Part shown: in pieces, positions 55,209-62,300 of the stretch
How the letters are laid out: the number at the start of each line of letters is the position of its first letter
Position numbering within the stretch: position 1 is the first letter of the stretch
Assembly: GCF_000024405.1 (NCBI RefSeq)
Contig: NC_013517.1
Location: 248,001 to 312,000, forward strand
Direction of reading: 5' to 3'
DNA from: Sebaldella termitidis ATCC 33386
GTDB lineage: Bacteria; Fusobacteriota; Fusobacteriia; Fusobacteriales; Leptotrichiaceae
DNA length: 64,000 nt
Position numbers and translations under genes: made by a program
Notes under the pieces: generated by a model
The model's input: only the letters and a program-made list of their open reading frames with translations
Database searches by the model: none
What the model was told of the DNA's origin: nothing

Positions 55209-55236
55209 ATGAGGAGCGTAAGCTCCTTATTTATTT
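55209..55236 (+). terminator. terminator of the sugar operon
   Basis: AGGAGC-GTAA-GCTCCT (6-bp stem) followed by TATTTATTT, 70 bases after the regulator stop. Confidence 0.65.
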
Positions 55237-55306
55237 AAGAATGAATATTGTGTAAAGCAGGAAAATTTGTTAAAATAAATTAGCATATGGTGAAAGGAGA
55301 AAACAT

Positions 55307-55393
55307 ATGAAAAAAGTGATAGTATTGTCAATTATTATGCTTTTAGTTACAAGCTGCGGTTCATTAACAGTAATGGGCGGGGTAGGAGTATAA
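55307..55393 (+). CDS. very small lipoprotein (28 residues)
   Basis: ATG preceded by AAAGGAG at good spacing, then MKKVIVLSIIMLLVTSCGSLTV..., a complete signal peptide II with lipobox LVTSC at residues 13-17, leaving a mature lipopeptide of only 12 residues (CGSLTVMGGVGV). It is bounded by terminators on both sides, so it is transcribed alone. Entericidin-like or phage-lysis-like lipopeptides have this size, but I see no toxin or antitoxin partner. Function unknown; could be a colicin-lysis-type or envelope lipopeptide. Confidence 0.65.
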   Translation: MKKVIVLSIIMLLVTSCGSLTVMGGVGV

Positions 55394-55427
55394 AAATACG
55401 GAGTGAAAAAAGAAAAGAATTATTTTT

Positions 55428-55457
55428 AGAGATCAGTTCAGGCTGATCTCTTATTTT
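55428..55457 (+). terminator. terminator of small lipoprotein gene
   Basis: AGAGATCAG-TTCAGG-CTGATCTCT, a perfect 9-bp stem, followed by TATTTTA. Confidence 0.8.
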
Positions 55458-55834
55458 ACGATATGTATTTTTATATACAAATTTACTTTGAAATTAATTA
55501 GATTAATTAAATAAAAAACTAATAAAAAAGAAAGACCGGACTAATCAGGGAGGAGTATTATTACATTATCAGTAAAATAAACTTATGAAGTATTTCATCA
55601 AGGATTGGAAATACAGAATATATCTTTTGGAACGGAGGGATAAATTTATTAAAGTCTTATCAAATATACCGGCTATGTTTAATTATTATCTTTTATATAA
55701 TTCTAAAAGAAAAGGATGAATAAAGTGGAAAGTATCAGGTTAGAGCAGATAATACTTTTTTATATCTGTTATATTGATAGGCTTGCGGGTATCAGAATAA
55801 AAATGTAAGGATTAACAAACCAGAAGGAAATTGA
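55458..55834. other. accessory intergenic region
   Basis: About 375 bases with no gene I can support. A 44-codon open frame exists (see rejected items) but lacks a ribosome site. The promoter of the small secreted-protein operon should be here but is not obvious. Confidence 0.5.
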
Positions 55835-56044
55835 ATGAAAAAAACAGTAATAGGAGCGTTAATGGTAATAAGTATCTTAACGCTGGGAGCGGAGAAAGGT
55901 AAAACAACAGAGCCTGCAGTTCCTGATTTTGAAGCACAAATGGAAAAAGCAGATAAAATAGAAAGTTATAAAGCTAAAAAAGACAGTGCATGGCATAAGA
56001 ATGAATATAAAAAAGTGCTAAAATATCTGAAAAAAAAGAAATGA
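55835..56044 (+). CDS. small secreted lysine-rich protein
   Basis: 69 residues: a clear signal peptide (KKTVIGALMVISILTLGA, cleavage about 18/19) and a mature charged helical part (FEAQMEKADKIESYKAKKD) with a very basic end (KKVLKYLKKKK). No family recognised. Start ATG follows AGAAGGAA. It is the first of three consecutive small secreted-protein genes separated by 10 and 3 bases. Such small exported proteins often precede autotransporter genes in fusobacteria (inference from family knowledge). Confidence 0.7.
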   Translation: MKKTVIGALMVISILTLGAEKGKTTEPAVPDFEAQMEKADKIESYKAKKDSAWHKNEYKKVLKYLKKKK

Positions 56045-56054
56045 GGTAAATTTT

Positions 56055-56345
56055 ATGAAAAAAGCACTAATGATTTGTGCGGCAGGAACAATGATTTTTG
56101 TGTCATACAGTGCTGAAAATACAGCTCCGGAAGTAAGTAAAGCAGTAGAAGACAGAATTACAAAGGATTATGATCAGGACGGAGTGTATTCGTCATATGA
56201 AAAAGCATTAAGACGTGCACAGGGATCAATATATGTAACATTGCCCGAAAAAAGAGGTGAATGGTATTCTACTCTGGATAAGATAAAAGAGGAAGAAAAA
56301 GAATTGATGCCTGATGAAGAAGCAAGAATGAGAAGAAAGAGGTAA
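56055..56345 (+). CDS. small secreted protein, EF-hand-like loop
   Basis: 96 residues with a signal peptide (ALMICAAGTMIFVSYSA, cleavage about 19/20) and a mature acidic then basic helical region (KEEEKELMPDEEARMRRKR). The segment DYDQDGVYSSYE resembles a calcium-binding Dx[DN]xDG loop, D-x-D-x-D-G spacing with Glu at position 12, but only one copy is present. No known family. Middle gene of the small-protein set; start follows GAGGTAA. Confidence 0.65.
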   Translation: MKKALMICAAGTMIFVSYSAENTAPEVSKAVEDRITKDYDQDGVYSSYEKALRRAQGSIYVTLPEKRGEWYSTLDKIKEEEKELMPDEEARMRRKR

Positions 56346-56348
56346 ATG

Positions 56349-56618
56349 ATGAAAAGATTGGGAATAATGTCTGTATTATGCGTAGCGGCAGGAATTTGGG
56401 CAAGTGCAGCTTCTACGTATGAGTATAAAAGAGAGCTGAGAGAAGGTGCGAGAGGAAAATGGATAAATCTCAGACAGCATTTAAACAGCGGAACAAGATT
56501 GGAAAAGGAACTGATAAAGGTAGACCGCCAGATAGATAAAAAAGCGGCTGAGATAAAAGAAATAGAAGATTTATTATTTAAAATAGAGCAATATAAGGCG
56601 GAAAACAATATAAGATAA
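56349..56618 (+). CDS. small secreted coiled-coil protein
   Basis: 89 residues: signal peptide to about residue 20 (MKRLGIMSVLCVAAGIWASA) then a helical, coiled-coil-prone body (LEKELIKVDRQIDKKAAEIKE; FKIEQYKAENN). The size and all-helical layout recall FadA-like adhesins, though no signature is shared. The second of two adjacent ATGs fits the GAGG ribosome site better. The stop codon is followed in the same frame by a beta-barrel C-terminal scrap (next entry). Confidence 0.65.
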   Translation: MKRLGIMSVLCVAAGIWASAASTYEYKRELREGARGKWINLRQHLNSGTRLEKELIKVDRQIDKKAAEIKEIEDLLFKIEQYKAENNIR

Positions 56619-56801
56619 AAGCAGAGTTTAGGATTTGGAGTAGAGTATAAAAACTTTTTAGTGGATTTGACATACGATATAACACAATCAAAGGCTGAAG
56701 AAAAAATATATAATTATGATGATAATGAAGGATTTAATCATGATTATGATTTTGATATACAGAAACTAACTTTATCTTTTGGATATCAGTTTAATTTTTA
56801 A
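56619..56801 (+). pseudogene. truncated outer-membrane beta-barrel C-terminus
   Basis: 60 codons open directly after the stop of the small coiled-coil gene and in the same frame. The peptide reads LGFGVEYKNFLVDLTYDI...IQKLTLSFGYQFNF then stop: alternating hydrophobic residues, a tyrosine-rich strand pattern and a final Phe, exactly the terminal strands and beta-signal of an autotransporter or porin barrel. There is no start codon or ribosome site of its own. Most likely the scar of a deletion that removed the rest of a large outer-membrane protein gene. Confidence 0.6.
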
Positions 56802-56831
56802 GATATCAGATAATGATTAATTAATGGATTC

Positions 56832-56861
56832 AGACAGTATTCAAAAGAATACTGTCTTTTT
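56832..56861 (+). terminator. intrinsic terminator after barrel remnant
   Basis: AGACAGTATTC-AAAA-GAATACTGTCT, a perfect 11-bp stem, followed by TTTT. It would have ended the original outer-membrane protein gene. Confidence 0.92.
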
Positions 56862-56883
56862 AAATTACAAAAAGATTAGGTAC

Positions 56884-56944
56884 TTATTGTCAAAATAGTA
56901 AAAAATAATTGACAATAATAAATATATTGTTGTATAATAACAAT
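56884..56944. promoter_or_regulatory. inverted repeats overlapping the cdiB promoter
   Basis: TTATTGTCAA and TTGACAATAA form perfect 10-bp arms 15 bases apart, the right arm covering the -35. A second inverted repeat, ATTGTT...AACAAT, brackets the -10. Two nested palindromes over one promoter suggest control by a dimeric regulator. No regulator gene lies beside it. Confidence 0.5.
56909..56938 (+). promoter_or_regulatory. consensus promoter of the cdiB-cdiA operon
   Basis: Perfect TTGACA and perfect TATAAT with an 18-nt spacer. It is followed by about 150 bases of untranslated leader before the cdiB ATG, unusually long for this window. Confidence 0.85.
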
Positions 56945-57085
56945 TAACTAAGGAAAATCAAAGAATATAAATTAATTTTAAAATAGCAAATAGAAGAAAT
57001 ATTAATAGTAACATATTAGGGTAACACTAATAACAATTACTAAGTATCTCGTTTATTTGTTATTTTTTTTTTAAAGGAGAAAAAA

Positions 57086-58861
57086 ATGAAGAAGAAAATA
57101 ATAGCAGTTTTTTTATTGGGAAGCATTGTATTTTCAGCAGGAGTGGGAGATATAATAGAAAGAAACAATGCTGCAATAGAAAATGAAAGAAGACAGCAGG
57201 AGCTGGAGAGAAGGCAAAAGGAACTGGAAAGAGAGAACTTCGGGAAAGAACCTCAGATAATAGACGGTACTGGTGAGGTCGATACAAGTGTAAGATTCTT
57301 TATCAGAAAGATAGAAGTACAGGACGAATATAATCTTCTGAGCAAAGCTGAGATAAAAGCCGTAATAAAGAAATATCTGAACAGAAAGCTAAGCTCCAAG
57401 GATATAAATAAGCTTATGACAGAACTTAATAATAAATATATAGAAAAGGGATATATAACAACAAGAGTAAGGCTTGACGAAACACAAAACCTAAGTGAGG
57501 GAACGATAAGACTGATAACTCTGCCCGGAACAGTGGAAGGAGCAAGCCTGAATGAAAATACCTTTTCTGACAGGATGAAGGTATTTATGTCAGTTCCAAA
57601 GAATAAGAAGAGAATATTAAGATTACAGGATACAGAACAGGCAACAGATCAGTTTAACAGGGTATCAAGTAATAATGTAGAGATAAAAATAGCACCGGGA
57701 CAGGAAGCAGGAGGTTCTATACTACAGATAGAAAACCAGCAGACCAGGACATTTAATGCAAATATCTCATATAATAACTATGGAGATGAATCAACAGGAA
57801 GAGACAGAGGAAAGATAGATATTACGAAGGATAATCTTTTTGGAATAAATGACAGTTTTTATGCTTCATATCAGAGAGGGAGGAATAAAAGACCCTTGAG
57901 AAATGATTATACAGGCTCATCCTCAATACCGCCGGGAACGATAATCAAGGATAAGGATGATCTTCTTCCTGCAGATACAGAAGCGGAACCGGAAAAGTTC
58001 AATGAAGACTGGTCATTGAATTATTCATTTCCATTCAGATACTGGACATTCAGTACAGGCTACAGTCATTCGTACTATATAAGCAGCAGTGAAGGATATA
58101 ACGGACTGTATGATACAAGCGGGAGATCAACCCAGTTTAATCTGAATGCAGACAGAGTGGTATACAGAAATAAAATGAGTAAGATAAGTATAAACGGAGG
58201 ACTAAAGCTAAAGACAAATCAGAATTACTTTGAAGATGTCCAGCTTGTGGACAGGAGACTGACAATAGGAAGTCTTGGAATAAATTACAGCAGAGGTTTC
58301 TTTGGAGGAATACTGGGATTTGATGTTTCATATGACAGAGGACTTCCATGGTTCAGATCAGCGGATGATCATGAGAAGGAGATATATGATCCAAAGGGAA
58401 GATTTGACAAGTATGGACTTAATATAAACTGGTATAAGCCGATGACAATAGGAAAGCAAAGATTTACCTATAGACTGGTAGGAGTGGGACAGTATACACA
58501 GGATGTACTTTATGGAAGTGAAAAGATAAGTATGGGAGATGAGTACACAATAAGAGGATATAAAGGAGATTCCATATCGGGAGATAAAGGATATTATGTA
58601 AAAAATGAGCTGTCATATAACTTAAATATATCAAAAATAGGAAGTATATCGCCGTATATAGGTTATGACTTTGGAGAGAGCTGGAATAATGAGGTACATG
58701 ATATATACAGATATGGATACATGAGAGGATTTGCAGTAGGAGTAAAGTATTACGGGGAAATATTTAATTTTGATATAGCATATACGAAGCCTGATAAGGC
58801 ATCGGGTTATGTAAGTAAACCTGAGGATGAGGTATATGTGACATTTGGAATAAAATTTTAA
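57086..58861 (+). CDS. cdiB: two-partner secretion outer-membrane transporter, CdiB/FhaC (TpsB) family
   Basis: 591-residue Omp85-type transporter that exports its TpsA partner across the outer membrane. Signal peptide about 1-18 (LLGSIVFSAGV), then a charged helix (about 27-52, ENERRQQELERRQKELEREN) equivalent to the plug helix, one or two POTRA domains (about 70-215: FFIRKIEVQDEYNLLSKAEI; GYITTRVRLDETQNLSEG), and a 16-strand barrel from about 220 with EYTIRGYKGDSISGDKG, the [IV]RG[YF] loop-6 motif, near residue 487. It ends ...VYVTFGIKF with terminal Phe. Start ATG follows AAAGGAG. The exoprotein gene is two genes downstream. Confidence 0.93.
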   Translation: MKKKIIAVFLLGSIVFSAGVGDIIERNNAAIENERRQQELERRQKELERENFGKEPQIIDGTGEVDTSVRFFIRKIEVQDEYNLLSKAEIKAVIKKYLNRKLSSKDINKLMTELNNKYIEKGYITTRVRLDETQNLSEGTIRLITLPGTVEGASLNENTFSDRMKVFMSVPKNKKRILRLQDTEQATDQFNRVSSNNVEIKIAPGQEAGGSILQIENQQTRTFNANISYNNYGDESTGRDRGKIDITKDNLFGINDSFYASYQRGRNKRPLRNDYTGSSSIPPGTIIKDKDDLLPADTEAEPEKFNEDWSLNYSFPFRYWTFSTGYSHSYYISSSEGYNGLYDTSGRSTQFNLNADRVVYRNKMSKISINGGLKLKTNQNYFEDVQLVDRRLTIGSLGINYSRGFFGGILGFDVSYDRGLPWFRSADDHEKEIYDPKGRFDKYGLNINWYKPMTIGKQRFTYRLVGVGQYTQDVLYGSEKISMGDEYTIRGYKGDSISGDKGYYVKNELSYNLNISKIGSISPYIGYDFGESWNNEVHDIYRYGYMRGFAVGVKYYGEIFNFDIAYTKPDKASGYVSKPEDEVYVTFGIKF

Positions 58862-58882
58862 TAAAAAAAAGGGAGTTAAAAC

Positions 58883-59320
58883 ATGAAAAAACATATTTTT
58901 TTGGTAATGTTAATTTTAGTATTATCATTTCAGTTAAACGCAAAAAAGATAACAAATAAAGTTTTGGTTTATTCAACAGCAGAAAATCTTACTAAAGAGG
59001 AAGTAGCAGTATTGGGAATATCTAAGGATGTTACTTTAATTGAAATTAATAAATCCAAATTTAAAGTAAATGGAGACAGGGTATATATTGCACCAGGAAG
59101 GCATACTTTTCAGGTGAAAAAACCTTTAAGTATAACATATGATGGTGAGTTATCAGCTACTTTGGAAGCTGGGAAATACTATGTTCTGGATACCTGGACA
59201 GAACCAGCAGGTGGAAGATATTACAGAGTAATATATAAAGTATTTGAAGTATCAGAAGGTGATTTTGAGAACTATAACAGAAAAGTATTAAACAAGTTGA
59301 TTAAAGAGAGTAAAAACTAA
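58883..59320 (+). CDS. small secreted protein between cdiB and cdiA
   Basis: 145 residues with a signal peptide (about 1-20, FLVMLILVLSFQLNA) and a mature, mostly beta protein. GDRVYIAPGRHTFQVKKPLS...LSATLEAGKYYVLDTW has the spacing of small Ig-like or PEGA-like domains. No family is recognised. Spacing of 21 and 27 bases to cdiB and cdiA shows that it belongs to the operon. Could be a periplasmic or surface accessory of the exoprotein; immunity to the toxin is less likely because immunity genes normally follow cdiA. Confidence 0.72.
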   Translation: MKKHIFLVMLILVLSFQLNAKKITNKVLVYSTAENLTKEEVAVLGISKDVTLIEINKSKFKVNGDRVYIAPGRHTFQVKKPLSITYDGELSATLEAGKYYVLDTWTEPAGGRYYRVIYKVFEVSEGDFENYNRKVLNKLIKESKN

Positions 59321-59347
59321 AAAATTTAATAAAAAGGTGAGGAGATT

Positions 59348-62300
59348 ATGAAGAGAGGAAAAAGGTATAACATTGTAAAAAGAAATATAGCAGTAGGGTT
59401 ACTGCTTGGAATGTTGAACAGCATGTTGTTTGCAGATATAAAGGTAGATAAAAATGTACCACAGAAAACAAGTGTAGACAGAGCACAAAATGGTGCGAAC
59501 ATTGTAAACATAAACACCCCCAATGGTAGAGGTATCTCAGTTAATGATTTTAGTGAGTTTAGAACAAAAGACCCTACAGTATTTAATAACTTTGGTCAGG
59601 GAGTGGGAAGAAGTTATCTTGCAGGAATGATGGCAGCTAACCCAAATCTGACAAAGGAGCAGGCAGCAAGATTAATATTGAACAGGGTAGGCGGAAATAA
59701 CAGAGTAGAAATAGAAAACTGGCTTGAAGTGATGTCAGAAAATAAAACTGATATAATTTTTTCGTCACAGAATGGTTTCTATTTAAATAATACGGGCTTC
59801 ATAAATTTTGATAAAGCAATATTTACAACATCAAGAGTAGATTTAGACGGAAACGGAGATCTTCTTCCTTTCAATATTCGAGGAGGAAAGATAGAAATAG
59901 GTCGTGAAGGAATAAATGCAGAAGGAGTAAGATATTTAGCACTGTTATCAAGACAGATGTATATAGACGGTCAGATATATGCAAAGGATGCAGATATAAA
60001 CCTGATAGCAGGAGACTTTGACTATAATCCTCATACAAGAGATTATACAAAACAAGGAGTAAATAACAATGAGCTTTTGATATCTTCATCAGCATTCGGT
60101 TCAATCTATGGAAATCAGATAAAGATAGTAGGAGTAAATGGAAATATTGGAGTTGCAGGCGACGTCATTTCAGAACGTGTGTTGAAAATCAATGCAGATG
60201 GTACAATAGTAACTAATAAAACACAGGCTAAAGAAGCCATAGAAATAAAGGCAAAAGAATTTGTTCAGGAAGGTTCGATATATACAGAAGGGAAATTAAC
60301 AATAGAAGCAAATAAAACTACATTAAAAGGTTCAGGAACACAAGCATCTGAAATAGAAATAAGCGGTAATCTGGATAATAATAGTAATCTTTATTCAACA
60401 GGTAATGTAACTGTAGGAAAAGATGTAAAGAATAAAGGACAGATAATATCAGAAAATGATTTAGATATAAAAGGGAGTCTTGATTCAGATAATTTAGTAT
60501 ATGGAAAAAATGAAATAAGAGTTGGGAAAAGTCTGGTTAATAGATCTGATATACAAAGTGAAGGGAATATAACTGTTTCAGAAGATACAATAAATACAGG
60601 AAGAATACTTTCTGATAAAGAACTTAATATAAAAGGGAATACAGTTAATCAGGGAACTTTATACGGAAAAGACAATGTAAAAATAGAAAAAAATCTCAAT
60701 AATACAGGAAGTGTTCAGACTACAGGAGAATTAAGAGCTAAAGATACAGCGAATACAGGAAAACTTACAGTAGAAGGAAATATAAGCACAGATAATTTAG
60801 ATAATAACGGAGAAATAATAACAAATAAAAAACTTGTCACAAAAAACCTTGAAAATAAAAGTACAGGAAAGATAACAACAGGAGAAGGAATAGATACAGC
60901 AGGAAATGCAGCAAACCACGGACAAATAAATACAAACGGCAGTTTTATAATATTTTCAAACCTTGAAAACTATAATGTAATTAATGTAGGAGGATTAGTA
61001 AGTACAAAAGATTTAACAAATACAGGTACATTAAAGGTATCAGATAAAATAGTATCAAAAGGGTTTAGTTTTACAAATACAGGAGAAATAGTAACAGTAA
61101 ATTTAGATGTAGACAGTACAAATATCATGAATACAAATAAGATAACAGTCGTAGAGACATCTAAACTAAAAGGAAGCAGTAATGTAAATAATCAGGGGAT
61201 AATAGCTTCAAAGAATATAGAAATAACAACACCGGTATTAATAAACAGCGGTCAGATATTAGCAGAAGAAGTGATAACAGCTAATAATACGAGTTTAACT
61301 AATACAGGAAAGCTGGCATCAAATGGCAGTATAAACTTAAATAATACATCAATAGTAAATAGAAGTTCAATAGAATCAACAATAGTAAATTTACAAAATG
61401 TATTTTCTTATGATAATAATACTGGGATAATAAGAGGAAATAATATAACATTAACATCTTCAGGGAATTTACTTCTTGAAGGAAAAATACAGGGAATAAA
61501 TAACTTATTAATATCTGGAGTGGACATAACAAATAACGGAAATACAATAAGTTCAGGGTTATTAAGATTATCAGGAAGAGATATAACGAATAACTTAACA
61601 ATATCAGCAAGTAATGTGGAATTACTGGCAACAGGAAATATATTAAATAATTCCATGATAGAGGGAGAAAGAGGAAAATTATCAGGAAATAATATAACAA
61701 ACAAGGATTTGATAGTATTTCTTGATAAGCTTGATATAGAAGGAACAAAGTTTGTAAATAAAGATGCATCAGTATACAGTGATAATGAATTGAATATATC
61801 CACAGGTGATGTAGATAATACAGGCGGGGAGATAGTAGGGCAGAGTACCCTTAATATAACAGGCTTTAATTTACTGGATAATACAAAGGGGATAATAGAC
61901 AGCAGAGGAAATATACTGTTAAGCGGGAATAAGCTTTTAAACAGCGGAGAAGTATCAGGACAATACAGACTTTACTGGGAAACATGGGACGGTCGTATAA
62001 TATATGATGATGTATGGAGAAACTTAGATGATACTTATACACTGACAGGAAACAGTAGTTTGATAACTAGACTGAATGAATGGATATTTTCAGAAGGCAG
62101 ATCAAATATGCAGGGTTGGGGAATAAATCCTAAAGATGAACTTGATGACATAAATAATGATTTAGACTATAAGCTTTATTACGGGAATCTGACAAGCAGC
62201 CAGCTTAATCCTACAAAAAATTATATGACACAGGTACTAACAGGATATATAGATACAAGCAGACTTGTAACAGAGGGCGGAAGAATATTGTCAGGAGGAA

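Noticed and set aside
55585-55719. 44-codon open frame starting ATG AAG TAT TTC
   Set aside because: No ribosome site, no recognisable motif, and composition typical of random AT-rich DNA.
61299-61803. Two overlapping long minus-strand frames rich in Leu, Ile and Ser
   Set aside because: They lie antisense to the repetitive cdiA coding sequence; their composition is a shadow of Asn/Ile/Thr/Gly-rich repeats and they have no ribosome site.
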